NCBI RefSeq assembly: GCF_050611725.1
Contig: NZ_JBODJB010000001.1
Location: 1,798,001-1,862,000, forward strand
DNA from: Ferruginibacter sp050611725
GTDB taxonomy: Bacteria > Bacteroidota > Bacteroidia > Chitinophagales > Chitinophagaceae
Direction: 5' to 3'
DNA: 64,000 bases
The notes beneath the pieces were generated by a model. It saw only the letters and a list, made by a program, of their open reading frames with translations. It was not told where the DNA came from and ran no database searches. The position numbers were made by a program, and so were the translations under genes. Position 1 is the stretch's first letter; every line of letters begins with the position of its first letter. Below are positions 50,063-58,533 of the stretch, piece after piece.

Positions 50063-51205
50063 ATGGATACAAAACAAAACTTCCACGGATTCAACGGGCT
50101 ACGATTTATTTCTATCACCACTGTAATTCTGCTTCATTTATTTACGTTCAAAGAAAATTTCGGATTGACGGAAATGACTTTCCCTTTGCAGGAAATTATT
50201 ACTTACTATGGCGTACAGTTTTTCTTTGCCGGTAGCGGTTTTCTGATAACATACCTCTTACTGGCAGAGTTTAAAAAAAATGCGACTGTTTCCCTGAAGG
50301 ATTTTTACTTGAGAAGAATATTAAGACTCTGGCCAGCCTACTATCTATTGATCATTCTGGCATTGCTGGTGGTATTAAAACTTCCTTTCTTCGATATTCC
50401 CGAACTTACAGCAGAATATCTGCAAGCCGATTATACAAAGAGTAATTTATTGTATTTTTTATTTTTACCACATATTCAACCGCACTTTTTTCCAACGGCC
50501 CCGTATATACATCAAACTTATACTGTTGGAATTGAAATGCAGTTTTATTTTTTATGGGGACTTATCTTTTTTCTCATTCCTAAGTTTACCAAAAAGTTAT
50601 TTATAGGGATACTGGTTGGTGCTATCATACTAAATTTTACGCATGATTTTTTTTATGAGAACTGGGTGCAGATGAAATCTTCATTTGTTGTATCACTGCT
50701 ACTAAAAATTGCCACTTATATTGAGTATTCAAGATTTTCAACCTTCGCTTTGGGAGGGCTTTTTGCATATGCTTTTTTCGAAGAGAAACAATGGCTCTCT
50801 ATTTTTAAATCACCTCTGGTACAGGCAATTTTGTATCTGGTTGTGTTGTTTAGTCTTTACTACGATATATATATCCCTTTTTGCCGTGATGAATACATAG
50901 CTTTTCTGATACTTTGCATACTCACTGCGGCAACGTATAAAAAAACATCCATCATAAACTTTAGTGCAGGCTGGTTATCTTTTTTAGGTAAGATATCTTA
51001 CGGAATTTATCTCTTTCATATTTTCGCCATTGTCTTTGCGATAAAAATATGTACAGAGGTTTTAGAATTTGATGTTACGACTAATTTTCAATTGGGGGTA
51101 TTGATTGCCATTACTATGGGTCTTTCTATTTTATTTGGTTTAATATCTTATTACACGATAGAGAAATATTTTTTGAATATAAAAAAGCGGTTCCAAAAAA
51201 TTTAG
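50063..51205 (+). CDS. acyltransferase 3 family membrane protein
   Basis: 380 residues with about ten membrane helices. The N-terminus NFHGFNGLRFISITTVILLH holds the conserved R and H of the acyltransferase 3 family (OafA type). The region FYLRRILRLWPAYYLL carries the conserved R-R-x-x-R-x-x-P. A second hallmark is LGKISYGIYLFH near the C-terminus. These enzymes O-acetylate surface polysaccharides, lipid or peptidoglycan. It begins a run of three membrane genes with 51215 and the convergent 52331, probably for surface-polymer modification. Confidence 0.9.
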   Translation: MDTKQNFHGFNGLRFISITTVILLHLFTFKENFGLTEMTFPLQEIITYYGVQFFFAGSGFLITYLLLAEFKKNATVSLKDFYLRRILRLWPAYYLLIILALLVVLKLPFFDIPELTAEYLQADYTKSNLLYFLFLPHIQPHFFPTAPYIHQTYTVGIEMQFYFLWGLIFFLIPKFTKKLFIGILVGAIILNFTHDFFYENWVQMKSSFVVSLLLKIATYIEYSRFSTFALGGLFAYAFFEEKQWLSIFKSPLVQAILYLVVLFSLYYDIYIPFCRDEYIAFLILCILTAATYKKTSIINFSAGWLSFLGKISYGIYLFHIFAIVFAIKICTEVLEFDVTTNFQLGVLIAITMGLSILFGLISYYTIEKYFLNIKKRFQKI

Positions 51206-51214
51206 GACAGAATA

Positions 51215-52342
51215 ATGAAAAACTCATTCATCAGTTTTATCAATAAAAAAGATCATTACGTTGTCATTACTGCGTGGGTGATTTTTCAATTGATTTGGAT
51301 CGCTGTTTTTGGGTTTGATTTTCAGGGAGAATCAAATAAATATATCAGGGAAGCAAATTTGTTCGTAACGAATAATGGATTCACTCAACACAGATATATT
51401 TTTTACTCAACAACTATTTTGCTGATCGTTTTTAGTAATCTCATTAAAATAGGTTTGCATGGTGCAGTGTTTATGGTCATGTTCATTAATCTGGTATGCT
51501 ATCTTAAGTTTTATAAATCTTTGAATACACTCTTCAAGGATAAATTGCCTGCAGTTCTTGTTGTCATCTTTCTTATGGTTTTCTGGCCTTATCAGCGTTG
51601 GACGGTTACGCTTTACTCAGAAGGAATTTTCTATAGCCTTGTAATGTTGCTATGTGCAGTTCTGATAAGCTATAAAAAGCTTTCATTGAAATATCTGCTT
51701 GGATTATCAACAGTGCTGTCCTTGCTCATTCTTACCAGGCCTATGGGGGTGTTATTCATCATTCCAGTTGCTATGTTCATCTATTTTCATCTTGTCGGCA
51801 GACAAAAAATATTTTTTCTGTTGACGTTAATAGCAGGGGGTATATTGATCAATGAAGTGTCGCAAATTGTGTTTACAACCACTGCTGATTGGGATATGAA
51901 AAAAGCTCTGCAGTCGGATATTATTATTGCTGATAAAGATGATTATCCGGTCAATAATGCTATCATTCTATCGGATAGCCGAAATCAACTATATCAACTT
52001 ATATTTTATATCACACATAATTTTTCACACTTTATAATGCTTGCAACAAAGCGTTTACAGGCTTTCTTTTTTTTAGTGAGAAACTATTATTCTACTCTAC
52101 ACAATCTATTTCTGTTAGCACCCGTTGCTTGTATGTATTTGTTGATCATTTTTTATTTCAATAAGATAAGGACAGTGTTAGGAAGGCCACTGTTAGTGTT
52201 TATGTTATCTTCAATATTCTTTTTTGCCTTAGCGGTATCTCTCCAATTCGACGATTATCACAATCGTTTTTTTCTGTTGCTAATGCCGATATTAACGGTA
52301 ATGGCTTTAGCAGGGATCTTTCATAAACACTTATCCAAATAA
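51215..52342 (+). CDS. multi-pass membrane protein, GT-C glycosyltransferase-like
   Basis: 375 residues with about ten hydrophobic helices. The first loop contains FDFQGESNKYIREAN, and later SEGIFYS and LLILTRPMGVLF appear. The acidic residue after the first helix and the TRP motif follow the layout of GT-C glycosyltransferases that use lipid-linked sugars. I cannot name the family with certainty. The gene starts 9 bases after the acyltransferase stop, so they are co-transcribed. Its end overlaps by 12 bases the end of the opposing acyltransferase gene (52331). Confidence 0.7.
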   Translation: MKNSFISFINKKDHYVVITAWVIFQLIWIAVFGFDFQGESNKYIREANLFVTNNGFTQHRYIFYSTTILLIVFSNLIKIGLHGAVFMVMFINLVCYLKFYKSLNTLFKDKLPAVLVVIFLMVFWPYQRWTVTLYSEGIFYSLVMLLCAVLISYKKLSLKYLLGLSTVLSLLILTRPMGVLFIIPVAMFIYFHLVGRQKIFFLLTLIAGGILINEVSQIVFTTTADWDMKKALQSDIIIADKDDYPVNNAIILSDSRNQLYQLIFYITHNFSHFIMLATKRLQAFFFLVRNYYSTLHNLFLLAPVACMYLLIIFYFNKIRTVLGRPLLVFMLSSIFFFALAVSLQFDDYHNRFFLLLMPILTVMALAGIFHKHLSK

Positions 52343-53350
52343 AGGAAGTTTTTTGTGTTTCAATTGTATGCATGGCTTTTCAATAAAGATCCACGAAGCA
52401 AATGCAAGTGGAATAGTTATTAGTAGGGTAAAGAAGAAGAGAGGGAAAGTAGAAATATTATAATCAGCTATTTGATAAATGATCTGTTGAATAGGGAAGG
52501 CGAAAATGTAAATGCCGTAAGAAATATCATGATTGATCCTTAATTTGATCTTTTGTGAGAAGCCAATCAAGAATACCGGCAATGATAAAACAGGCAATAG
52601 CAGAAAGGCTGGGTTGAAGTGTGAAGGATTGGTCAATTTTAAAAAAACATAAGCAATACTTATTGTTAGTAACGATATCCATACCTGTTTTTTATTTAGT
52701 TCTGCCAGATAGACAAAACTGCCCAAACAAAAAACACTCACAAGATTTATTGTGATCACATAATCCATCGTTGTTTTAAAAGCTAATACTGTATAACAAG
52801 TAAGCAAGAGGGATAGCATTGCATACTTAAGTACTTTTTTATTTCTAAGTAATGTAACAAGAATGATCAACGAAACATAGAGCTTTAACTCAAGTGAAAT
52901 GGTCCATAATGAAGTGTTGACACTATTTACATTGAAATGGTTATCGGTAAAAACACCCGGTAAGTTCATTTGAATTTTAAAGCCTGATATAGTGGTCAGG
53001 TATTTCCATGTTTCTACATTCAAAAAATATTCTTTTACAGTTAGCTGCGTAATAATTGGCCCCATTACAAAAACGCTCAGTACAACCAATGTAATTAAAG
53101 CAGGGAAAATGCGAAGAAATCTTTTCTTTAAAAAAAGTAAAACTGTTTCAGAATCGATTGCGCTTTTCGTAACAAAAAAACCACTGATGAAGAAAAAAAT
53201 ACACAAGCCAAATGCAGATGCTTCAAATTGGTTGTGTGTTAAAAGATTCACTGATTCCAATGCATCTTCACCGGTGATATAAAATGAATGAGAGAATATT
53301 ACAAGTATTGCTCCGACTAACCGTAAAAAATTAAAATTATTGTTATGCAA
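52331..53350 (-). CDS. acyltransferase 3 family membrane protein (TTG start)
   Basis: 339 residues with about ten helices. The N-terminus HNNNFNFLRLVGAILVIFSH carries the conserved Arg and His, and FFISGFFVTKSAI and KRFLRIFPALITLV follow as in OafA-type acyltransferases; HDISYGIYIFAFP is the late motif. There is no ATG near the start; TTG at 53350 is the first usable codon. The upstream ribE gene ends TAA, then ATT, then this TTG in the same frame, so only a stop codon and one triplet separate the two proteins. Coupling by termination-reinitiation is probable. It is the second acyltransferase 3 of the cluster. Confidence 0.85.
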   Translation of the reverse strand: MHNNNFNFLRLVGAILVIFSHSFYITGEDALESVNLLTHNQFEASAFGLCIFFFISGFFVTKSAIDSETVLLFLKKRFLRIFPALITLVVLSVFVMGPIITQLTVKEYFLNVETWKYLTTISGFKIQMNLPGVFTDNHFNVNSVNTSLWTISLELKLYVSLIILVTLLRNKKVLKYAMLSLLLTCYTVLAFKTTMDYVITINLVSVFCLGSFVYLAELNKKQVWISLLTISIAYVFLKLTNPSHFNPAFLLLPVLSLPVFLIGFSQKIKLRINHDISYGIYIFAFPIQQIIYQIADYNISTFPLFFFTLLITIPLAFASWIFIEKPCIQLKHKKLPLFG

Positions 53351-53353
53351 AAT

Positions 53354-53944
53354 TTATTTGTTTAAGGTCAGGCTTCTAACAACGTATTTGCCGATCATGT
53401 CAAACTCAATATTTACAAGGTCACCTTCCTGCAAACTTTTCATGTTTGTATGCTCATACGTGTAAGGAATGATAGCTACTGTGAAGTGTGCTTCATCAAC
53501 ATTGAAAATAGTAAGACTGATACCATTGAGTGTAATGGATCCTTTTTCTATGACCAATGCTGCAAATTTTTTGTCGAATTCGAAATTGAATTCCCAACTG
53601 CCGTTTTTTTCTGTAATTGAAATACATTTAGCTGTTGCATCCACATGGCCTTGTACAATATGACCATCTAATCGACCATTCATAACTAAACAACGTTCAA
53701 GATTCACAACAGTACCAATGGTCCATTCGTTCATATTGGTTTTTGCCAATGTTTCGCTTACTGCCGTTATACGGTGAGTTTTGCCTTCAATTCCTTCTAC
53801 CGTTAAGCAAACTCCGTTGTGAGCAACACTCTGATCTATGCTCAATTCGTCCGATATGTCAGATGCTATCAAAAAGGTCTTATTAGTGCCAGAAAGGGTA
53901 ATTCCCTTTACAATACCTGTTTTTTCTATGATTCCCGTAAACAT
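53354..53944 (-). CDS. ribE: riboflavin synthase alpha subunit
   Basis: 196 residues from ATG 53944 (three codons upstream are open but not used). It converts two 6,7-dimethyl-8-ribityllumazine to riboflavin. Two tandem lumazine-binding domains are visible: MFTGIIEKTGIVKGITLSG with VAHNGVCLTV, and DGHIVQGHVDATAKCISI with SITLNGISLTI and the end NIEFDMIGKYV. The length is normal. The stop lies 3 bases before the TTG of the next gene in the same frame, so the two share a transcript even though the downstream product has no riboflavin link. Confidence 0.96.
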   Translation of the reverse strand: MFTGIIEKTGIVKGITLSGTNKTFLIASDISDELSIDQSVAHNGVCLTVEGIEGKTHRITAVSETLAKTNMNEWTIGTVVNLERCLVMNGRLDGHIVQGHVDATAKCISITEKNGSWEFNFEFDKKFAALVIEKGSITLNGISLTIFNVDEAHFTVAIIPYTYEHTNMKSLQEGDLVNIEFDMIGKYVVRSLTLNK

Positions 53945-54127
53945 GGGCGGCAAGTTAAGAATTATGAGTTAAGAATTATGAATTAAGTCAGGTTTATGCT
54001 TTTACATTATGCTTAGTTTGCGTTGGAGATAATGTTATTTCAATAAACATAACAAGCTGATTTTTAATGATAAAATCATCTCTTTTAAATATTTTTAATT
54101 TTTAATTTTTAATTCTTAATTTTTAAT
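53945..54127. repeat. A/T word-repeat spacer between ribE and rpsU
   Basis: AAGAATTATGAGTTAAGAAT occurs near 53958-53977 and inverse words (TTTTTAATTTTTAATTCTTA) lie at 54093-54120. Together they give a very loose inverted repeat. TATCTTCG at 54128-54135 is a -7-like element for rpsU. Confidence 0.5.
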
Positions 54128-54155
54128 TATCTTCGCACCCTTAAAAAAAACTACC

Positions 54156-54163
54156 AAAGGAGG
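54156..54163 (+). promoter_or_regulatory. strong Shine-Dalgarno AAAGGAGG of rpsU
   Basis: AAAGGAGG lies 8 bases before the rpsU ATG. It is the only full-strength site of this kind I see at a gene start in the window; other genes have A-rich leaders. See the rpsU finding. Confidence 0.85.
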
Positions 54164-54171
54164 TATATCAA

Positions 54172-54369
54172 ATGCTAATTATCGATTCTAAAGATTGCGA
54201 AAACATAGACAAGGCGCTTAAGAAGTACAAAAAGAAATTCGAAAAGAGCCGTGTTTTGTTACAATTAAGAGAAAGACAGTCTTTCACAAAACCGTCCATC
54301 AGACGTAGAACTGAAGTATTGAAAGCTGTTTACAAGCAAAATATAGCAAGCGGAAAAATAGATATTTAA
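54172..54369 (+). CDS. rpsU: ribosomal protein bS21
   Basis: 65 residues, Lys/Arg-rich, small-subunit protein. The pattern LIIDSKDCENIDKALKKYKKKFEKS and RRRTEVLKAVYKQ matches Bacteroidota bS21. Tyr54 is retained; in Flavobacterium johnsoniae ribosomes the corresponding region of bS21 helps hold the 16S rRNA 3' end so that Shine-Dalgarno pairing is blocked. The strong Shine-Dalgarno site upstream fits autoregulation by that mechanism. The xerC gene starts 62 bases downstream. Confidence 0.96.
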   Translation: MLIIDSKDCENIDKALKKYKKKFEKSRVLLQLRERQSFTKPSIRRRTEVLKAVYKQNIASGKIDI

Positions 54370-54431
54370 GTCTATTGCCCTTTTAAATATTTGAAACTGA
54401 TAATCGAGTAACTTTGGTTATCAGTTTTTTT

Positions 54432-55337
54432 ATGTCTGCAACCTACCAAAAAAGCATACAATCATTCCTGGATTACCTCAAATTTGAAAAAAGGTATTCT
54501 CAGCATACGATTACCTCTTACGAGACCGATCTTATTGCTTTTTTCGACTTTATTGAGGTTCAGTTTGCTATTACAGATTTGGCGGCTATAGCACCTACAT
54601 TTGTACGCAGCTGGCTGGCGCAGTTAAAGGAGGGGGGGATGACATCAAAGTCGATCAACAGAAAAATATCTTCTCTAAAATCTTTTTTTAAATATCAGCT
54701 CAAAAAAGGGGTGTTGCAAACAACTCCTATGACGACCATTGTATCTCCGAAAATAAGCAAACGATTACCACAATTCGTGGAAGAAAAAGACACAGGTACC
54801 TTATTTACTTATGTAGAATTTCCGGATACTTGGGAAGGGAAAACACATAGATTAATACTGGAGATATTTTATAATACCGGGATGCGTTTGGCTGAACTGG
54901 TGAACCTAAAAGAATTACAGGTTGATGCCGGAAATAGCAGTATTAAGGTGCTTGGTAAAGGAAACAAGGAAAGGGTATTGCCGGCAAGTGGTGAGTTGAT
55001 GAAGGCATTGCAAGTATATATTGCAGATAAGCGTACGGCATTTGAAAAATTCGATAGCGAATTTGTATTAGTAAATAGCAAGGGTAAGAAACTCTATCCA
55101 AGATATGTTTATACTGTAGTAAAAAAATACCTAGATCAAAGCGGAACTACTATTGATAAGAAAAGCCCCCATGTGCTTCGGCATACTTTTGCCACACATC
55201 TTATGAACAATGGCGCAGATCTTAATGCAGTAAAGGAATTGCTGGGACATAGCAGCCTAGCAGCCACACAGGTTTATACCCATAACACCATCGAAAAGTT
55301 AAAGGATGTATATAAGAAGGCTCATCCAAAAGCCTAA
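54432..55337 (+). CDS. xerC: tyrosine recombinase XerC-like
   Basis: 301 residues. N-terminal SAM-like DNA-binding domain (about 1-90: SIQSFLDYLKFEKRYSQHT), then the catalytic domain with Arg152 in NTGMRLAEL, the Lys hairpin VLGKGNKER, HVLRHTFATHLMNNGADL, LGHSSLAATQVYTH with the Tyr nucleophile, and the usual C-terminal helix. This is the XerC/XerD type that resolves chromosome dimers at dif. The start is ATG 54432, six codons inside the open frame. No inverted repeats or cargo suggest a mobile element here, so I treat it as the housekeeping enzyme. A 200-base spacer without clear features follows. Confidence 0.93.
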   Translation: MSATYQKSIQSFLDYLKFEKRYSQHTITSYETDLIAFFDFIEVQFAITDLAAIAPTFVRSWLAQLKEGGMTSKSINRKISSLKSFFKYQLKKGVLQTTPMTTIVSPKISKRLPQFVEEKDTGTLFTYVEFPDTWEGKTHRLILEIFYNTGMRLAELVNLKELQVDAGNSSIKVLGKGNKERVLPASGELMKALQVYIADKRTAFEKFDSEFVLVNSKGKKLYPRYVYTVVKKYLDQSGTTIDKKSPHVLRHTFATHLMNNGADLNAVKELLGHSSLAATQVYTHNTIEKLKDVYKKAHPKA

Positions 55338-55536
55338 AAATCAGACCGTTTTACAATAATTTTTTAAATATTCTGTTTATATAAAGAATGCAGTTATTTT
55401 TTTTGGAAATACCAGCCAGAAAAACTAACTTGTATTTAAGAAATCCTATCTCTGAATCCTAAAAAATGCTTATGGTATAAAATATCTACTTAGTACTTTC
55501 AAATTATTTTTTCACAGATTTAAAATTAAGATTGCT

Positions 55537-55836
55537 ATGAACGTAAACATTCAAACAGTGCATTTCGATGCAGATTCTAAATTAGTAGACTATGTAGAAA
55601 AAAAACTTTCAAAACTATTTCAATTTCATGACCGTATCACAAAAGTAGATGTGTATTTAAAGTTGGACAATGTAGTACACAATATCAAAGACAAAGTAGC
55701 TGAGATCAAAGTACATATTCCGAAGTACGATTTTTTTGTAAAGCATTCTTCCAAATCATTTGAAGAAAGCTTTGATGAGGCGCTAACATCAGTAATAACA
55801 CAGATCAAACGAAAAAAAGAAAGATTGGCCGCTTAG
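55537..55836 (+). CDS. hpf: ribosome hibernation promoting factor, short type (HPF/RaiA)
   Basis: 99 residues. Short HPF with the beta-alpha-beta-beta-beta-alpha fold: MNVNIQTVHFDADSKLVDYVEKKLSKLFQFHDRITKVDV at the start, then the basic loop, AEIKVHIPKYDFFVKHSSKSFEESFDEALTSVITQIKRKKERL. It binds the 30S decoding site of idle ribosomes. It lacks the C-terminal dimerisation domain of long HPF. It is followed by a clear terminator. Confidence 0.92.
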   Translation: MNVNIQTVHFDADSKLVDYVEKKLSKLFQFHDRITKVDVYLKLDNVVHNIKDKVAEIKVHIPKYDFFVKHSSKSFEESFDEALTSVITQIKRKKERLAA

Positions 55837-55843
55837 AAATATT

Positions 55844-55869
55844 GTCCCGCTTTAGCGGGACTTTTTTTT
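55844..55869 (+). terminator. hpf terminator
   Basis: GTCCCGC and GCGGGAC form a perfect 7-bp stem with a 4-base loop, followed by eight Ts. Confidence 0.9.
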
Positions 55870-56030
55870 GCTATTCTGTGACTTTCCGAGATATTCTGTA
55901 GGGGCTAAAAATAGGCTTTTGCTTACGTCCAACTACCAACGTCCAACTACCAACTTTTCCGATTATTCACATTTTTATTTTTTCGTGTAAAAAAATCTTT
56001 TACAAAGTTTTTCTATTAATCAAATATACT
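55870..56030. other. spacer upstream of the tRNA-tuf unit
   Basis: Contains a tandem word (CGTCCAACTACCAA twice, about 55926-55955) and A/T-rich sequence. No gene is visible. Confidence 0.45.
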
Positions 56031-56038
56031 TACCTTTG
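56031..56038 (+). promoter_or_regulatory. -7 element TACCTTTG for the tRNA-tuf-secE-nusG unit
   Basis: TACCTTTG fits TAnnTTTG and has a T-rich stretch (TTTTT near 56008) at the -33 distance. It lies 67 bases before tRNA-Thr. Confidence 0.55.
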
Positions 56039-56104
56039 CCATCCCGAAAAATGAAGGAGCATTTGTATGCCTTTTTTTGAAGGAGTTCTTTTTAATAGAA
56101 AAAT

Positions 56105-56177
56105 GCCGAAATAGCTCAGTTGGTAGAGCAACTGATTTGTAATCAGTAGGTCGCTGGTTCGACTCCAGTTTTCGGCT
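56105..56177 (+). tRNA. tRNA-Thr (TGT)
   Basis: Acceptor GCCGAAA/TTTCGGC, anticodon loop TTTGTAA with anticodon TGT, T loop TTCGACT, discriminator T, CCA not encoded. First of four tRNA genes ahead of tuf. Confidence 0.97.
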
Positions 56178-56216
56178 CAGAAACATGTCTGACGGTCTCC
56201 GGAAGATTGTTCAAGG

Positions 56217-56298
56217 GGGCAGTTACCAGAGTGGCCAAATGGGGCGGACTGTAAATCCGCTGACTTCGTCTTCGGTGGTTCGAATCCACCACTGCCCA
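56217..56298 (+). tRNA. tRNA-Tyr (GTA)
   Basis: Acceptor GGGCAGT/ACTGCCC, anticodon GTA in CTGTAAA, a long class II variable arm (TGACTTCGTCTTC) and T arm GGTGG/CCACC. The discriminator is A. Confidence 0.97.
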
Positions 56299-56299
56299 C

Positions 56300-56405
56300 A
56301 AAACAATTTGCTAATTAGCCAATGTGCTGATGTTCTAATTGTTTAGTTCTTTTAAAATTATGATGTTCTGCATTAGCACATGGGCAAATCAGCACATCAA
56401 CAAAT
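56300..56405. repeat. inverted repeat, GTGCTGATGTG family (copy 3)
   Basis: The 35-base arm starting AATTTGCTAATTAGCCAATG pairs with an equal arm ending GCACATCAACAAATT at about 25 of 35 positions. It fills the spacer between tRNA-Tyr and tRNA-Gly and shares words with 12586 and 37228. Confidence 0.6.
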
Positions 56406-56411
56406 TTATTA

Positions 56412-56484
56412 GCGGAAGTAGCTCATTTGGTAGAGCGGTAGCCTTCCAAGCTTCAGGTGGCCGGTTCGAGCCCGGTCTTCCGCT
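56412..56484 (+). tRNA. tRNA-Gly (TCC)
   Basis: Acceptor GCGGAAG/CTTCCGC, anticodon loop CTTCCAA with TCC, T arm CCGG/CCGG with loop TTCGAGC. Discriminator T. Confidence 0.97.
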
Positions 56485-56489
56485 CATTG

Positions 56490-56586
56490 AGTTAGGCGTT
56501 TAAAATGTTTGAGAGGTTGAAAAAGTTTAAAGGACTAAAAACCTTTGAAACCTGCTAGACCCGTTTAACGTTTTAAACATTTAAAC
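56490..56586. repeat. inverted repeat, AAACGTTTAA family (copy 2)
   Basis: The arm beginning GCGTTTAAAATGTTTGAGAG near 56497 and the arm ending ACATTTAAACGC pair imperfectly over more than 35 bases. It fills the tRNA-Gly/tRNA-Thr spacer. Confidence 0.6.
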
Positions 56587-56658
<72 letters not shown>

Positions 56659-56663
56659 CTAAA

Positions 56664-56741
56664 TAAAGTTGAAAAGGTTTCAGTAGTTTAATAGGTTCAC
56701 TAACCTTTGAAACATAATAAACCTTTTAAACTTTTTAAACA
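56664..56741. repeat. inverted repeat, AAACGTTTAA family (copy 3)
   Basis: The 33-base arm starting AAAGTTGAAAAGGTTTCAG pairs at about 25 positions with the arm ending AAACCTTTTAAACTTT around a 4-base centre. It lies between tRNA-Thr and the tuf leader. Confidence 0.6.
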
Positions 56742-56877
56742 TAGATGCACAACGGTATACAGTACAAGAGAGTGACACAACGATGATGATCAAAGTTGCG
56801 AAGCTTGTAAAATAAAAGTCGATGGTTACAGACTTAAAACGACAACCAATTTCAAAACAAATATTAAAATTTAAACA

Positions 56878-58065
56878 ATGGCAAAAGAGTCTTTCAAAAG
56901 GGATAAACCCCATTTAAACGTTGGTACTATTGGTCACGTGGATCATGGTAAAACAACACTTACAGCCGCTATAACCGATGTTTTGTCAAAAAAAGGTTTG
57001 GCGGAGAAAAAAAATTACGATGATATCGACGGTGCTCCTGAAGAAAAAGAAAGGGGTATTACGATCAATACAGCTCACGTAGAGTATGCTACTGCTACTC
57101 GTCACTACGCTCACGTGGATTGTCCGGGTCACGCCGATTATGTTAAGAACATGATCACTGGTGCTGCTCAAATGGACGGTGCTATCTTGGTAGTTGCTGC
57201 TACTGATGGTCCAATGCCACAAACTAAAGAGCACATCCTTCTTGCTCGTCAGGTAGGTGTACCTCAAATCGTTGTTTTCATGAACAAGGTTGATTTGGTT
57301 GATGACGTTGAGTTATTAGAATTAGTTGAAATGGAAATTCGTGAGTTGTTAACTTCTTACGGTTTCGATGGTGATAACACACCGATCATCCAAGGTTCTG
57401 CTACCGGTGCTTTAGCTGGTGAAGAAAAATGGGTTGCTAAAATTGGTGAATTGATGGATGCAGTTGATAGCTACATTCCTCTTCCTCCAAGATTAGTTGA
57501 TCAACCATTCTTGATGAGTGTTGAGGACGTGTTCTCAATCACTGGTCGTGGTACTGTTGCTACTGGTCGTATCGAAAGAGGCCGTATCAAAGTTGGTGAA
57601 GCAATGGAAATCGTTGGTTTAATGGAAAAACCTTTAGCTACAACTTGTACAGGTGTAGAAATGTTCAAAAAATTATTGGACGAAGGTGAAGCCGGAGATA
57701 ACGCAGGTCTTTTATTACGTGGTATTGAGAAAACTCAAATCCGTCGTGGTATGGTTCTTTGCAAACCAGGTTCTATCACTCCGCACACTGAATTTAAAGG
57801 TGAAGTTTACGTGTTAAGCAAAGAAGAAGGTGGACGTCACACTCCATTCTTTAACAAATATCGTCCTCAGTTCTATTTCCGTACAACTGACGTAACTGGT
57901 GAAGTTACTTTAGCAGCTGGTACTGAAATGGTTATGCCAGGAGATAACACTAACTTATCAGTAGTATTGATTCAACCGATCGCAATGGAAAAAGGGTTGA
58001 AATTTGCGATTCGTGAAGGTGGCCGTACAGTAGGTGCTGGTCAGGTAACTGAAATCGTTAAATAA
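56878..58065 (+). CDS. tuf: elongation factor Tu
   Basis: 395 residues. GTPase that delivers aminoacyl-tRNA to the ribosome. G domain with GHVDHGKTTL (P-loop, about 19-28), RGITINTAHVEYATATRHYAHVDCPGHADYVKNM (switch I and DCPGH of G3), NKVD (G4) and SAL-like G5; domains 2 and 3 with TVATGRIERG and the end AGQVTEIVK. Codon use is strongly biased to GGT, CGT, ACT and GCT, unlike its neighbours, as expected for a very highly expressed gene. It follows four tRNA genes and precedes tRNA-Trp, secE and nusG, a conserved bacterial arrangement. Its leader is about 135 bases. Confidence 0.98.
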   Translation: MAKESFKRDKPHLNVGTIGHVDHGKTTLTAAITDVLSKKGLAEKKNYDDIDGAPEEKERGITINTAHVEYATATRHYAHVDCPGHADYVKNMITGAAQMDGAILVVAATDGPMPQTKEHILLARQVGVPQIVVFMNKVDLVDDVELLELVEMEIRELLTSYGFDGDNTPIIQGSATGALAGEEKWVAKIGELMDAVDSYIPLPPRLVDQPFLMSVEDVFSITGRGTVATGRIERGRIKVGEAMEIVGLMEKPLATTCTGVEMFKKLLDEGEAGDNAGLLLRGIEKTQIRRGMVLCKPGSITPHTEFKGEVYVLSKEEGGRHTPFFNKYRPQFYFRTTDVTGEVTLAAGTEMVMPGDNTNLSVVLIQPIAMEKGLKFAIREGGRTVGAGQVTEIVK

Positions 58066-58166
58066 GCAAAAAGCGTAAGCTTTTAGCTCTTAAAGCAAAT
58101 AAATTTATATATTTGCAACATATTCTAAAAGCTGTTTCGATACCCTCGGAATAGCTTTTAGCTTTT

Positions 58167-58237
58167 ACGGGCATGGTGCAACGGTAGCATACGGGTCTCC
58201 AAAACCTTTGATCTGGGTTCGAATCCTAGTGCCCGTG
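58167..58237 (+). tRNA. tRNA-Trp (CCA)
   Basis: Acceptor ACGGGCA/TGCCCGT, anticodon CCA in TCTCCAAAA, T loop TTCGAAT, discriminator G as in bacterial tRNA-Trp. It lies between tuf and secE. Confidence 0.96.
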
Positions 58238-58244
58238 CAAAACA

Positions 58245-58335
58245 AGTTGGAAAGGTTTAAAGCGTTGAAAAAGTTTAAAAGGTTCTATTAACTTGCGAAA
58301 CTTTTTCAACCTATTAAACATATTAAACTCAAAAA
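58245..58335. repeat. inverted repeat, AAACGTTTAA family (copy 4), 13-bp perfect core
   Basis: GTTGAAAAAGTTT (58264-58276) pairs exactly with AAACTTTTTCAAC (58298-58310), with further loose pairing outside. It lies between tRNA-Trp and secE in the same transcript. Confidence 0.7.
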
Positions 58336-58336
58336 A

Positions 58337-58531
58337 ATGAACAAACTAACAACATACCTAAGAGACTCTTACAAAGAGCTGGTAGAAAAAGTAACCTGGC
58401 CTAATTGGGAGCAGTTGCAACAATCTACTATGATTGTATTAGGTGCTACATTATTTATCACTGCTATTGTAGCATTGATGGATTTTGTTTCTAACGGATC
58501 TTTAAAATTTATATACTCTTTACTTAAATAA
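58337..58531 (+). CDS. secE: preprotein translocase subunit SecE
   Basis: 64 residues, one C-terminal membrane helix (about 35-60). N-terminal amphipathic helix RDSYKELVEKVTWPNWEQLQQ is the family hallmark (V-x-W-P). SecE stabilises SecY in the translocon. It is followed by nusG with a 2-base gap. Confidence 0.96.
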   Translation: MNKLTTYLRDSYKELVEKVTWPNWEQLQQSTMIVLGATLFITAIVALMDFVSNGSLKFIYSLLK

Positions 58532-58533
58532 CA

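Noticed and set aside
54432..55337. Integrase of a mobile element near rpsU
   Set aside because: It has the size and motifs of housekeeping XerC, no cargo, and no flanking direct repeats.
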